Shown: positions 1-9,956 of the stretch, piece by piece | How the letters are laid out: each line of letters opens with the position of its first letter | How positions within the stretch are numbered: position 1 is the stretch's first letter | Source: Oceanicola sp. 502str15 | GTDB taxonomy: Bacteria; Pseudomonadota; Alphaproteobacteria; Rhodobacterales; Rhodobacteraceae | Length of the DNA: 64,000 nucleotides | Assembly (NCBI RefSeq): GCF_024105635.1 | Contig: NZ_WYDQ01000001.1 | Location: 1,736,001-1,800,000, forward strand | Direction: 5' to 3' | Notes under the pieces: model-generated | Told to the model about the DNA's origin: nothing | The model's input: only the letters and a program-made list of their open reading frames with translations | Database searches by the model: none | Made by a program: the position numbers and the translations under genes

Positions 1-195
1 ACCGTGTTTGCAGGTGAAGATTCCGTCTGGAAATACTGGATCATCGACCTGGTGGTTCCCGCCCTCTCCCCCGAGGTGCGTGCCCCGCTCCATAGCCGCC
101 TCACCCAACTGGCCGACTCACCCGCCCCCGGCGATCGCGCCGAAGAGGTCCACCTCGTCGCCCGGCAGGCGCTCGACACCGCCGCCCGCCCCTGA
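1..195 (+). CDS. C-terminal end of a small DUF5071-like protein (partial)
   Basis: The frame is open from the first base of the window and stops at 193-195, so only the last 64 residues are visible. The text contains an acidic stretch followed by VWKYWIIDLVVPAL and then an amphipathic helix rich in Arg, Glu and Ala. This resembles the DUF5071 family (HEAT-like helical proteins), but the match is from memory and the N-terminus is missing. GTG at 4 could be read as a start, but it has no ribosome site inside the window. No function can be given. The next gene (ctaD) is 309 bp away and unrelated. Confidence 0.5.
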   Translation, partial: TVFAGEDSVWKYWIIDLVVPALSPEVRAPLHSRLTQLADSPAPGDRAEEVHLVARQALDTAARP

Positions 196-504
196 TGCTG
201 CTGAAACTCCGCCCCCCAGCGCGGCGATCCCGCCGCCCGCAACCGCGCCAAACCATGGCCCACAGACACGCCCGGGCCTTCCCGGCCTGAGCCCAGCGCC
301 ACCGCGCCCTCCCCCGCCACAGGCCCGCCGCAACCCATGTCGCACCCGGCCAAATTTCCGCCAACTGCGACCACTTGCACATTGCCGATCCCGAACACCT
401 TCCCTAAAAGCGGGAAAAGAAGGGAGAGCCGGGCCGTGCTGTGCGCAGTGCTGGCCCATGTCTCGACCGCTCGGACAACCTACGCAAGCCGGGAGGCAGC
501 ACCT
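196..504 (+). other. Intergenic leader of ctaD
   Basis: This 309-bp stretch holds no supported gene. The long open frames across it, on both strands, are extensions of the ctaD frame or antisense shadows. A weak promoter-like pair TTGCCG, 17 bp, TAAAAG lies near 383-411. The GGGAGG at 491-496 is the ribosome site of ctaD. Confidence 0.4.
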
Positions 505-2172
505 ATGGCGGACGCCACCGTTCACGGTCACGACCACGAGGACAACCGGTCCTTTTTCACCCGCTGGTTCATGTCGACGAACCACAAGGATATCGGCATC
601 CTCTACCTCTTCACCGCAGCGGCGGTAGGCTTCGTTTCCGTCGCCTTCACCGTCTTCATGCGGATGGAGCTGATGGAGCCGGGCGTCCAGTTCATGTGCA
701 TGGAAGGCACCCGGATGTTCGGGGGCGAGGATTGCACCCCCAACGGCCACCTCTGGAACGTGCTGGTCACCGCCCACGGCATCCTGATGATGTTCTTCGT
801 GGTGATCCCGGCGCTCTTCGGCGGCTTCGGCAACTACCTGATGCCGCTCCAGATCGGCGCGCCCGACATGGCGTTCCCGCGGATGAACAACCTCTCCTAC
901 TGGCTCTACGTCGCAGGCACCGGCCTCGCGATTGCCTCGGTGCTCTCGCCCGGCGGCAACGGCGAGACCGGCTCGGGTGTGGGCTGGGTGCTCTACCCGC
1001 CGCTCTCGGTGCGTGAGGGCGGCTACTCGATGGATCTCGCGATCTTCGCCGTGCACGTCTCGGGCGCCAGCTCGATCCTCGGCGCGATCAACATGATCAC
1101 CACCTTCCTGAACATGCGTGCCCCCGGCATGACCCTGTTCAAGGTGCCGCTGTTCAGCTGGTCGATCTTCGTCACCGCATGGCTGATCCTTCTGGCCCTG
1201 CCCGTGCTGGCCGGCGCCATCACCATGCTGCTGACCGACCGGAACTTCGGAACCACCTTCTTCGACCCCGCAGGCGGCGGCGATCCGATCCTCTACCAGC
1301 ACATCCTGTGGTTCTTCGGACACCCCGAGGTCTACATCATCATCCTGCCGGGCTTCGGCATCATCTCCCACGTCATCGCCACCTTCTCGCGCAAGCCGGT
1401 CTTCGGCTACCTGCCGATGGTCTGGGCGCTGATCGGCATCGGGGTGCTCGGCTTCGTCGTCTGGGCGCACCACATGTACACCGTGGGGATGAGCCTGTCG
1501 CAGCAGAGCTACTTCATGCTGGCAACCATGGTGATCGCGGTGCCCACAGGCATCAAGATCTTCTCCTGGATCGCGACGATGTGGGGCGGCTCGATCGAGT
1601 TCAAGACGCCGATGCTCTGGGCCTTCGGCTTCCTGTTCCTCTTCACCGTGGGCGGCGTCACCGGCGTTGTGCTCTCGCAGGCCGGCATCGACCGGGCGTA
1701 TCATGACACCTACTACGTCGTGGCGCACTTCCACTACGTGATGAGCCTTGGCGCGATCTTCTGCATCTTCGCGGGGATCTACTTCTACTTCCCCAAGTTC
1801 ACCGGCAAGATGTATCCCGAATGGGCCGGCAAGCTGCACTTCTGGGCGATGTTCATCGGCGCCAACCTGACCTTCTTCCCCCAGCACTTCCTGGGCCGTC
1901 AGGGCATGCCGCGCCGCTACATCGACTACCCCGAGGCCTTTGCCTACTATAACCACATCTCCTCGATGGGCGCGTTCCTGTCCTTTGCCAGCTTCCTGTT
2001 CTTCATCGTGGTGATCTTCTGGGCCATGAAGTACGGCAAGCCCTCGCCCGCGGCCAACCCGTGGAACGAGCACGCCGACACGCTGGAGTGGACCCTCCCC
2101 TCCCCGCCCCCGGAGCACACCTTCGAGATCCTCCCCAAGCAGGAGGAGTGGGACAAGGTGCCTCACCACTGA
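505..2172 (+). CDS. ctaD: Cytochrome c oxidase subunit I (aa3 type)
   Basis: Catalytic subunit of the aa3-type terminal oxidase in the inner membrane. It passes electrons from cytochrome c through heme a to the heme a3-CuB site that reduces O2, and it pumps protons. The 555-residue length and about 12 hydrophobic segments fit the family. Visible ligands: H91 (heme a), the HPEVY motif at H273-Y277 (CuB His and cross-linked Tyr), H322-H323 (CuB), H400-D401 (Mg site), H408 (heme a3) and H410 (heme a). I chose ATG 505 because GGGAGG lies 8 bp upstream and the protein then begins [10 protein letters not shown]. The longer frame from 337 adds an unlikely 56-residue tail. A perfect 12-bp hairpin terminator follows. 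No other oxidase subunit gene is adjacent. Confidence 0.97.
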   Translation: MADATVHGHDHEDNRSFFTRWFMSTNHKDIGILYLFTAAAVGFVSVAFTVFMRMELMEPGVQFMCMEGTRMFGGEDCTPNGHLWNVLVTAHGILMMFFVVIPALFGGFGNYLMPLQIGAPDMAFPRMNNLSYWLYVAGTGLAIASVLSPGGNGETGSGVGWVLYPPLSVREGGYSMDLAIFAVHVSGASSILGAINMITTFLNMRAPGMTLFKVPLFSWSIFVTAWLILLALPVLAGAITMLLTDRNFGTTFFDPAGGGDPILYQHILWFFGHPEVYIIILPGFGIISHVIATFSRKPVFGYLPMVWALIGIGVLGFVVWAHHMYTVGMSLSQQSYFMLATMVIAVPTGIKIFSWIATMWGGSIEFKTPMLWAFGFLFLFTVGGVTGVVLSQAGIDRAYHDTYYVVAHFHYVMSLGAIFCIFAGIYFYFPKFTGKMYPEWAGKLHFWAMFIGANLTFFPQHFLGRQGMPRRYIDYPEAFAYYNHISSMGAFLSFASFLFFIVVIFWAMKYGKPSPAANPWNEHADTLEWTLPSPPPEHTFEILPKQEEWDKVPHH

Positions 2173-2195
2173 GGCCCGCCACCAGAGACCAGATC

Positions 2196-2227
2196 AAGGG
2201 GCGCGTCTTCACCGACGCGCCCCTTTT
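2196..2227 (+). terminator. Rho-independent terminator of ctaD
   Basis: A perfect 12-bp stem (2196-2207 with 2214-2225) and a 6-nt loop TTCACC run into TTTT. It sits 24 bp after the ctaD stop and 34 bp before the next start, so it separates ctaD from the mini COX1 gene. Confidence 0.9.
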
Positions 2228-2260
2228 CCATTCCGGCCCTGCCAGGATGCCCGCGCCCAG

Positions 2261-2788
2261 ATGACCCTGCTGACCATTCTGATGATCGCACCGCTCGCCG
2301 CGCTGCTCCTGCTGCGCCGCCGCCCGCTCGCCCTGCCGCTGGCACTGGCGGCGGGCTGGGCGCTGATCGCCCTGATCGCGGCCTTGTCCCCACCCTGGCC
2401 CGTTTCGGTGACCGGCACCGACCGCGCCTATCACGACACCTATTACGTCGTGGCCCACAGCCACTACCTGCTCACCTCGGCCCTGATCCTCGGCGGCACC
2501 GCCCTCGCCTTGCTGCTGGTGCGGGCCGCCGGAGCGCTGACCCTGCCGCGCTGGAGCGCCGCTGCCCTCGGCCTCGCCCAGACCGGCGCCTGCCTGACGA
2601 TCCTGCCCACCTTTTCCCTGCACGCCGCCGGGGCGCCCCGCCGCTACATCGACACCCCGGACAGCATCGCCATGGTGAACTGGCTCTCCAAGCTGGGCGG
2701 GCTGCTCACCTTCACCGGCCTCCTGTGCCGCGCCGCGCTGCTCCTCGCCGGCATCGCCCTCCGGCTCCGCGCGCGGCGCAGGGGATGA
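2261..2788 (+). CDS. Mini COX1: stand-alone C-terminal COX1-like membrane protein
   Basis: A 175-residue, very hydrophobic protein resembling only helices X-XII of cytochrome oxidase subunit I. It carries [13 protein letters not shown] at 57-69, close to the sequence of the true ctaD just upstream. It keeps the Mg-site pair H58-D59, the heme a3 His (H66) and the heme a His (H68). GAPRRYIDTP at 124-133 matches the loop whose Arg pair contacts the heme propionates. About five membrane segments are visible, the first two not obviously from COX1. The CuB histidines, HPEVY and the N-terminal heme a His are absent, so it cannot be an oxidase by itself. It lies behind the ctaD terminator with a modest AGGA ribosome site. 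It may be a partial duplication that became a separate protein, for example a heme-binding or assembly factor. That role is inference. Confidence 0.8.
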   Translation: MTLLTILMIAPLAALLLLRRRPLALPLALAAGWALIALIAALSPPWPVSVTGTDRAYHDTYYVVAHSHYLLTSALILGGTALALLLVRAAGALTLPRWSAAALGLAQTGACLTILPTFSLHAAGAPRRYIDTPDSIAMVNWLSKLGGLLTFTGLLCRAALLLAGIALRLRARRRG

Positions 2789-2887
2789 TGCCGCCCGCAC
2801 CACTGCGACGAGCCGCCGCGCCGCGCGGCACGCGCCCCGGGTGCAGCCCCCTCGCCCCCGCAGCGCCGCAGGGATAAACTCGCCCCC

Positions 2888-3379
2888 ATGCCCTACCAAT
2901 GGCAAACCCCGCCCCCTCCGGGCACCCGCAGCAGGCTCACCGCCTGGCCGTTCCGCTCGCTGCCCAAGGTGGGCTTCGTCTGGTTCATCGCCGCCACCGC
3001 CGCCCTGCTGCTCCTGCCCCTGCTCCCGGCGCTCGGCACCCCGGTGCTCTGGGGCCTTCTGCCCTTCCTGCTCGGCGCGCTCTGGCTGCTCTACGCGCTC
3101 CTGCAACGCAGCTATCGCGACGGCGAGATCCTCGAAGAACTCACCCTCACCGACACCCGCCTCACCCTCACCCGCCACAACCCCCGCGGCCCCGCCCAGA
3201 GCTGGGAGGAAAACCCCCACTGGGTCCGCGTCACCCTGCACCGCACCGGCGGGCCGGTGCCCAACTACATCACCCTCTCCGGCAAGGGCCGGGAGGTTGA
3301 AATCGGCGCGTTTCTCAGCGAAGACGAACGCATGGCACTGCACCAAGACCTCACCGCCCTCCTGCCGCTGCGCGACTGA
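2888..3379 (+). CDS. DUF2244 family membrane protein
   Basis: 163 residues. A short N-terminal part is followed by two adjacent membrane helices (about 32-50 and 53-72), then a cytoplasmic beta-rich part with EENPHWVRV and the end of a DUF2244 domain. The layout and the W-rich core are typical of DUF2244 proteins, which in alphaproteobacteria often lie near cytochrome oxidase genes. The function is unknown. It begins 99 bp after the mini COX1 gene, and the glycosyltransferase follows after 8 bp, so these two may be co-transcribed. The ribosome site is weak. Confidence 0.8.
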   Translation: MPYQWQTPPPPGTRSRLTAWPFRSLPKVGFVWFIAATAALLLLPLLPALGTPVLWGLLPFLLGALWLLYALLQRSYRDGEILEELTLTDTRLTLTRHNPRGPAQSWEENPHWVRVTLHRTGGPVPNYITLSGKGREVEIGAFLSEDERMALHQDLTALLPLRD

Positions 3380-3387
3380 CGGCACCG

Positions 3388-4299
3388 ATGGCCCAAGCCC
3401 CCGCAGCTCCGAAATGGAAGCGCGCCGCGCTGCGTGCCGCCGCCGCGCTCTCGCCGGCGCTGGCCACCGCACTCGGCCCCGCACCCTCCGAGGCGGCCGC
3501 GCTCTCGCGCCGGGGGAGCCTGTCGCAGGCGCCGCTCTCACCGGAGGTGGTGTTCCTGATTCCGCTGGTGGGCCGGCATCACGTGGGCGACTGGCAGGCC
3601 GTCGAGGCGCGCCTGCACGAAACCCTCGCCAGCTTCGCAGCCCAGAGCGATCCGGGCTGGCGGGCTCTGATCTGCGGGCAGGATGCCCCCGAGCTGCCCG
3701 CCGCGCTGAAGCAAGACACGCGCATCACCTTCCTGCCCTTCACCGATACGGTCGAAGGCAACGACAAATGGCACAAGCTCGCCGCGCTGTGCCACGCCCT
3801 GCCCACGCAGGGGCCGCAGGACGGCTATGCCATGCCCTTCGATGCCGATGACCTGCTGGCCGCAGGCGCGGTGGAGGAAATGCGCCGCCGCCGCAGCCCC
3901 GGCGGCTATCTCGTCGAGAGCGGCTGGCTGCTCGATGCAGGCTCGGGCCGCTTTGCCCGCGCCACCCGCCGCAGCCTCGCGGAACCGGGGCAAAAGCCGT
4001 TCTGGAAGCTCTGCGGCTCCTGCGCCGCCTTCCGCTGCACCCGCGATCCCGGCGATGCGGCCTTCATCGCCGCCGCCACCGCGCATGAACACCGGATGTT
4101 TCCCTACCTCGCCGCCCTCGCCGGGCGCCCGCTCGCGCCGCTGCACCAGCCCGCCGCGCTCTATATCCTGAACCACGGCGAGAATTTCGGGGCGCGCCGC
4201 GGGCGCGTCTCGTTCAAGGCACGCTTCGTGGAGCGCTTCGCGGTGGATGAAGAGGCAGAGGCGCGGATCAGGGCCGTGTTCCCGACGCTCGGCGCCTGA
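3388..4299 (+). CDS. Putative GT-A glycosyltransferase
   Basis: 303 residues. After an Ala/Pro-rich N-terminus the sequence VVFLIPLVGRHHVGDW starts a nucleotide-sugar-type fold. PFDADDLLAAGAVEEM near 150 resembles the metal-binding DxD segment of GT-A glycosyltransferases, followed by the usual description of residues around an acceptor site (SGWLL, WKLCGSCAAF). There is no membrane segment, so it should be cytoplasmic. Sugar donor and acceptor are unknown. It starts 8 bp after the DUF2244 gene. The family is read from motifs only, and it could be a sugar-binding relative without activity. Confidence 0.6.
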   Translation: MAQAPAAPKWKRAALRAAAALSPALATALGPAPSEAAALSRRGSLSQAPLSPEVVFLIPLVGRHHVGDWQAVEARLHETLASFAAQSDPGWRALICGQDAPELPAALKQDTRITFLPFTDTVEGNDKWHKLAALCHALPTQGPQDGYAMPFDADDLLAAGAVEEMRRRRSPGGYLVESGWLLDAGSGRFARATRRSLAEPGQKPFWKLCGSCAAFRCTRDPGDAAFIAAATAHEHRMFPYLAALAGRPLAPLHQPAALYILNHGENFGARRGRVSFKARFVERFAVDEEAEARIRAVFPTLGA

Positions 4300-4394
4300 G
4301 GCAAGGCAACAGCCCCACCGCCCTCGGGCACGCGCCTGTCACGCCACACCCGTTCCCCGCCGTTAAGATCTGTCGAAAATAATCGGGCCGGCTC

Positions 4395-4430
4395 GCTGCG
4401 CACCGCCTCCCGGTGGCGCGCAGCCGCCAA
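4395..4430 (-). terminator. Hairpin after yqeY
   Basis: An imperfect GC-rich inverted repeat (GCTGCGC with GCGCAGC plus inner pairs) directly follows the yqeY stop. On the minus strand it is followed some bases later by GATTATTTT. It is a possible terminator, not a strong one. Confidence 0.35.
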
Positions 4431-4895
4431 TCAGCCCAGCCGCGCCTTCACCATCGGGCCGACGGCGCCAAAGTCCATCTGGCCGGTGTAGCGCTCTTTC
4501 AGCAGGCCCATCACCCGGCCCATGTCGCGGATGCTCTCGGCCCCCGCCTGCGCGATCGCTTCGGAAACGGCGGCCTCGGCCTCGTCTTCCGAGAGCTGCT
4601 GGGGCAGGAATTCCTCGATCACCTTCACCTCGGTCAGCTCGCGCTCGGCGAGGTCGAGGCGGCCGCCCTCCTCGTAGGCGCGGGCGCTTTCCTGGCGCTG
4701 CTTCACCATCTTGCCCAGAATGCCGAGCACCTCGGCATCGGTGACACCGGCCTCCCCGGCCCCGTCCTGGCCCCTTGCGGCAATGTCCTTGTCCTTGATC
4801 GCGGCGTTGATGAGACGCAGCGTCGAGAGGCGCGCGGCCTCCTTGGCTTTCATGGCCTCTTTCAGCGCCGTCGCGACGCGGGTGCGGATATCCAT
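4431..4895 (-). CDS. yqeY: GatB/YqeY domain protein
   Basis: 154 residues, all helical: an N-terminal helical bundle (MDIRTRVATALKEAMKAKE) and a C-terminal tRNA-amidotransferase-like domain ending KARLG. YqeY proteins resemble the C-terminal domain of GatB and may act on tRNA or amidation, but their role is not established. I chose ATG at 4895 because homologues begin MDIRxRV and because the 21 extra residues upstream look non-coding. It diverges from carA across 243 bp. This yqeY-carA neighbourhood is common in alphaproteobacteria. Confidence 0.9.
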   Translation of the reverse strand: MDIRTRVATALKEAMKAKEAARLSTLRLINAAIKDKDIAARGQDGAGEAGVTDAEVLGILGKMVKQRQESARAYEEGGRLDLAERELTEVKVIEEFLPQQLSEDEAEAAVSEAIAQAGAESIRDMGRVMGLLKERYTGQMDFGAVGPMVKARLG

Positions 4896-5138
4896 GCGGT
4901 CGAAGTCCCTGGTTGCGCCCGTCGCTATGCAGTTTTGCACAGGCTGCGGGCCAGACAAGGGCGCACCCTACGCCGCGCTGCCGCATGGGGCAAGCACGGC
5001 AAGCGGCGACGTGACGGAAACAGCACGTTTCACCCGCCGCCACCCATGGCCCGAAACCGCCCCGACTGCGGGTTGACGCCCTGCCCCAGCCGCCCTAGGA
5101 ACAGGCGGATTTGCCGTCCGCCCAAAGGAGTCGCGCCG

Positions 5139-6302
<1,164 letters not shown>

Positions 6303-6325
6303 GGGGCGCTTTTTCGGCGGCGGTC

Positions 6326-6340
6326 TTAACCCTTCCTTAA
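6326..6340. promoter_or_regulatory. CtrA-type box TTAA-N7-TTAA
   Basis: TTAA at 6326-6329 and TTAA at 6337-6340 are separated by exactly 7 bp, and each half is followed by CC. This is the binding pattern of the cell-cycle and motility regulator CtrA in alphaproteobacteria. It lies 108 bp before the MshEN glycosyltransferase start. TTAA is rare in this GC-rich DNA, so a spaced pair is notable. Binding is not shown. Confidence 0.55.
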
Positions 6341-6447
6341 CCAAACGGGCGCAATTGTGGCAACGTGGAGGCTGCTGGGCCTTCACGCCTGCCGTGGGGG
6401 TGGTCTGCCATGCCGTCCCCATGCCACCGGGGAAGGAATCGCTCACC

Positions 6448-8538
6448 ATGAGCCCGCAGCCCAAGCGCCGCGCGGCTGGAGAGGCGCCGTCGTCTGCCGA
6501 CGGTGTCCTGCAGCTTGTCACACCCAAACGCTCCGTCGAGGAGGACCGCCCGAGGCTGGGCACCATCCTCGTCGAGATGGGGGCAATCGACCCGCCCGCG
6601 CTGCTCCGGGCGCTGGCGATGCAGGCCCGCGAGGATGCGCGGCTGGGCGATATCCTCCTCGCCCACGGCCAGATCACCCCCGACCAGCTCATGGCCGCCC
6701 TCGCCAAACAATGGCGCGCCCGCGTGATCGACACCGCCTTCGAGCCGCCCGACCCGCGGCTCGTCGATCTCTACAGCCCCGAACGCTGCCTGCGCGAGGC
6801 CATCCTGCCCTGGCGGCGGCTCGGCTCCTTCACCGTGGTCGTCACCTCCCGCCCGCAGCTCTTTGCCCGCCACCAGGAGGCGCTGACAGAGATCTTCGGG
6901 CCGGTGGTCATGGCGCTGGCGCAGGAGAGCGAGATCAACATGGCGGTGCAGCAGATCCGGGCCAAGGCCTTGGTAAAGCTGGCAGAAACCCGCGTCGATG
7001 CGCCACTGAGCTGCCGTGACCTCATCACGAGGCGCCGGCAGCGTGTGATGCTGGCCACCTGCCTCCTGCTCGCCCTCGCCGTGCTCGCCGCCCCCCGCGC
7101 CGCGCTCGCCCTGCTCACCGGCTGGGCGATGCTGACGCTGGTGCTGCAAATGGCGCTGAAGGCCAGCGCCACCGTTCATGCCTGGCGCGCGCTGCGGGCC
7201 GAGGCCCGCACCCGCCGCGCCGAGGCCGAGGCCGTCACCCGCAAGGCCCTCGCCCTCCGCCCCGCCGCCCCGCTCATCACCCCCGCCTCCACCCTCCCCG
7301 CCTTCCAGAGCCGCCCGGGCGAAACCGCCATCGCCCGGCTCCCGGTCGTTTCGGTCATGGTGCCGCTGTTCCACGAGGAGCATATCGCCAGCCACCTCAT
7401 CGAGCGGCTTTCGCGGCTGACCTATCCCAAGGAGCTGCTCGATGTCTGCCTGGTGATGGAGGCCGCCGACGACACCACCCGCCTCACCCTCTCGCGCACC
7501 CCGCTGCCGCCTTGGGTCCGGGTCATCACCGTGCCGCGCGGGGCGGTGCAGACCAAGCCGCGGGCGCTGAACTATGCGCTCGAATTCTGCCGCGGCTCGA
7601 TCATCGGGGTCTGGGACGCCGAGGATGCGCCCGAGCCCGAGCAGATCCACAAGGTCGTCGCCCGCTTTCACGAGCGCCCCCCCGAGGTCGCCTGTCTGCA
7701 GGGCGCGCTCGACTTCTACAATGCCGGGACCAACTGGCTATCGCGTTGTTTTGCCATCGAATATGCAAGCTGGTTCCGGGTCGTTCTGCCCGGCCTCGCC
7801 CGGCTCGGCTGGGCCATTCCGCTCGGCGGCACCACGCTGTTCTTCCGCCGCGACGCGCTGGAGCGGATCGGCGGTTGGGATGCCCACAACGTCACCGAAG
7901 ACGCCGACCTCGGCATGCGGCTGGTGCGGCTCGGCTATCGCACCGAGCTGGTCGAAAGCACCACCTACGAGGAGGCCAACTGCCGCGCCCTGCCCTGGGT
8001 CAAGCAACGCTCGCGCTGGCTCAAGGGCTATGCGCTCACATGGGCGGTGCACATGCGCCGCCCCGTCCGGCTCTGGCGCGACCTCGGGGCCTGGCGCTTT
8101 GCCGGCTTCCAGCTGCTGTTTCTCGGCGCCCTCAGCCAGTTCATCCTCGCGCCCCTGCTCTGGAGCTTCTGGCTGGTGGCCTTCGGCCTCTGGCACCCGC
8201 TCACCCCCTGGCTGCCGGTCTGGGCCATCTGGATGGTCGCGGCCACCTTCTTCGCCTCCGAGCTGGTCAACATCGCCACCGGCCTCACCGGCACCTGGCT
8301 GGCGGGGCACCGGCGGCTCCTCAAATGGGTGCCCAGCCTGCATCTCTACTTCCCGCTCGGAGCGCTGGCCTCCTACAAGGCGCTCTGGGAAATCGTCACC
8401 AAGCCGTTCTACTGGGACAAGACCACCCACGGCTTCCACGACGAGTCCGACGATCTGGCCCCCATCATCGTGGTCGAGCCCCGGCCCCCAAGGGCAAAGC
8501 CCCCCGCGCCCGTCAGTCCCGGGCCGCATCCAGCTTGA
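6448..8538 (+). CDS. MshEN-domain membrane glycosyltransferase (GT2)
   Basis: 696 residues, inner membrane. Residues 36-88 contain two tandem MshEN motifs, RLG...Q59 and RLG...Q88. This is the c-di-GMP-binding module first described in MshE/GspE ATPases, here without the ATPase. A hydrophobic pair (about 200-238) comes next, then a GT2 domain with VSVMVPLFHEE near 301, DAED near 390, TEDAD at 483-487 and QRSRW at 520-524, the motifs of processive glycosyltransferases. Several C-terminal membrane helices follow. It probably makes or exports an exopolysaccharide under c-di-GMP control (inference). GGAAGG at 6431-6436 supports ATG 6448. A CtrA-type box lies upstream. The 3' end overlaps the convergent GntR gene by 26 bp. 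Confidence 0.88.
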   Translation: MSPQPKRRAAGEAPSSADGVLQLVTPKRSVEEDRPRLGTILVEMGAIDPPALLRALAMQAREDARLGDILLAHGQITPDQLMAALAKQWRARVIDTAFEPPDPRLVDLYSPERCLREAILPWRRLGSFTVVVTSRPQLFARHQEALTEIFGPVVMALAQESEINMAVQQIRAKALVKLAETRVDAPLSCRDLITRRRQRVMLATCLLLALAVLAAPRAALALLTGWAMLTLVLQMALKASATVHAWRALRAEARTRRAEAEAVTRKALALRPAAPLITPASTLPAFQSRPGETAIARLPVVSVMVPLFHEEHIASHLIERLSRLTYPKELLDVCLVMEAADDTTRLTLSRTPLPPWVRVITVPRGAVQTKPRALNYALEFCRGSIIGVWDAEDAPEPEQIHKVVARFHERPPEVACLQGALDFYNAGTNWLSRCFAIEYASWFRVVLPGLARLGWAIPLGGTTLFFRRDALERIGGWDAHNVTEDADLGMRLVRLGYRTELVESTTYEEANCRALPWVKQRSRWLKGYALTWAVHMRRPVRLWRDLGAWRFAGFQLLFLGALSQFILAPLLWSFWLVAFGLWHPLTPWLPVWAIWMVAATFFASELVNIATGLTGTWLAGHRRLLKWVPSLHLYFPLGALASYKALWEIVTKPFYWDKTTHGFHDESDDLAPIIVVEPRPPRAKPPAPVSPGPHPA

Positions 8539-9154
8539 GCCGCTGCTCGAAGGCGGCCGAGATATGCCGCCGCAGCGCCTCGCCCGCACCGGCCTCGTCG
8601 CGCGCGGCCAGCGCATCGACAATCGCCTGATGCTCCGCCAGCGCCTCCGCGCCCCGGCCCTCCGCCGCCAGCGAGGTGGTCGCCAAAAGCGCCATCGAGC
8701 GATGCACGAGGTCCAGCTGCTGGATCAGAAAGCGGTTGTGGCTGGCCAGGTGGATCTGCCGATGAAACCGCCGGTTCGACCGGCTGAGCGCGCTCGGGTC
8801 GTCCACCCGCGCGCGGTCGTCCTGCACCATCTGGCCCAGCACCTTCACCTCTTCCGCCGTGGCATGGCGCGCCGCCAGCCGGGCCGCCAGCCCCTCCAGC
8901 TCCGAGCGCACGATATACAGCTCCGCCAGCTCGTTGTGGTCCAGCGACGCCACGATCAGGCTGCGCCCGTCGCGCACCAGAAGCCCTTGCGTTTCAAGCC
9001 GTTGCAGCGCCTCGCGGATCGGCGTGCGCGACACGCCGAAGCGCTCGGCCAGCTCGCTCTCCACCAGCCGGTCGCCGGGTTTGTAGACCCCGAGGTCGAT
9101 CGCTTCGAGGATCAGCCCGTAGGCATCCCGCTGCGGGGGCCGCGCTGTTGGCAT
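8513..9154 (-). CDS. GntR/FadR-type transcriptional regulator (FCD)
   Basis: 213 residues. The N-terminal winged helix (GDRLVESELAERFGVSRTP, REALQRLETQGLL) is that of GntR regulators. The C-terminal helical FCD domain carries SNRRFHRQIH, AEHQAIVDAL and RRHI, with the Asp/His residues that bind a metal and small organic acids in this family. The ligand and target are unknown, and no catabolic operon is adjacent. AGGAGG supports the start at 9154. The gene is convergent with the glycosyltransferase and overlaps it by 26 bp. Confidence 0.9.
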   Translation of the reverse strand: MPTARPPQRDAYGLILEAIDLGVYKPGDRLVESELAERFGVSRTPIREALQRLETQGLLVRDGRSLIVASLDHNELAELYIVRSELEGLAARLAARHATAEEVKVLGQMVQDDRARVDDPSALSRSNRRFHRQIHLASHNRFLIQQLDLVHRSMALLATTSLAAEGRGAEALAEHQAIVDALAARDEAGAGEALRRHISAAFEQRLKLDAARD

Positions 9155-9254
9155 TGGTGCTCCTCCTGGCTTCGTCCGGCGAGCCTATGCGCCCCGCCTG
9201 CCCCAAGGCAACCCGCCCTTGCGCCGCACCCGCGCCGCTTCTAGCTTCCGCGCC

Positions 9255-9899
9255 ATGAACCATGCTCCCGATTTTGCCCACGTCACCGCCTGGGTCTTCG
9301 ATCTCGACAACACGCTCTACCCGCCCGAGGCCCGGCTCTTCGACCAGATCGAGGTTCGGATGACCGCCTGGGTCATGGAGGCCCTCGGCATCGAGCGCGA
9401 GGCCGCCGACGCGCTGCGCTCCCGGTATTGGGCCGATTACGGCACCACCCTCGCCGGGCTGATGGAGGTGCACGGGCTCGATCCGGCGCCCTATCTCACC
9501 CATGTCCACGACATTTCGCTCGACCATCTCGAGGCCGACGACGCCCTCGCCGCCGCCATCAAGGCGCTGCCCGGCACCCGCTTCGTCTATACCAACGGCT
9601 CGCGCCCCTATGCCGAGCGGGTGATCGCGGCCCGCGGCCTTTCGGGTCTGTTCGATGATGTCTTCGGCGTCGAGCATGCCGGCTTCCGCCCCAAGCCCGA
9701 GCGCGCCGCCTTCGAAACCGTCTTTGCCCGCGCCGGGCTCGACCCGACCCGCGCCGCCATGTTCGAGGACGACCCCCGCAACCTCGCCGCGCCCCATGCC
9801 ATGGGCATGCGCACCGTGCATGTCGCGCCCGAGCCCCAGCCCGCGCCGCACATCCATCACCACACCAGCAATCTCGCCGCCTTCCTCTCCGGCCTCTGA
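9255..9899 (+). CDS. HAD-family pyrimidine 5'-nucleotidase
   Basis: 214 residues. The HAD motifs are in order: VFDLDNTLYPP with nucleophile D16 and D18, VYTNGS (motif II), the Lys of RPKPERAAF (motif III) and FEDDPRN (motif IV). The SDT1/PHM8-like subfamily dephosphorylates UMP or CMP, or removes damaged nucleotides. ATG 9255 starts the protein just before the first motif, and the upstream in-frame start at 9219 adds a poor leader. Cytoplasmic. It is followed by the first array of 11-bp repeats. Confidence 0.88.
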   Translation: MNHAPDFAHVTAWVFDLDNTLYPPEARLFDQIEVRMTAWVMEALGIEREAADALRSRYWADYGTTLAGLMEVHGLDPAPYLTHVHDISLDHLEADDALAAAIKALPGTRFVYTNGSRPYAERVIAARGLSGLFDDVFGVEHAGFRPKPERAAFETVFARAGLDPTRAAMFEDDPRNLAAPHAMGMRTVHVAPEPQPAPHIHHHTSNLAAFLSGL

Positions 9900-9956
9900 T
9901 CTTGCAGCTTTGCCCGCGCCCGATGGGTTAACCTCTCGTCGTCTTGCAAAAATGCC

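Noticed and set aside
337..504. Longer N-terminus for ctaD from 337
   Set aside because: GGGAGG before 505 and the homologous start MADATVHG; the extra residues look like intergenic DNA.
118..2169. 683-residue minus-strand frame opposite ctaD
   Set aside because: Low-complexity Gly/Val/Glu/His text antisense to a conserved COX1; a mirror of GC-rich codon use.
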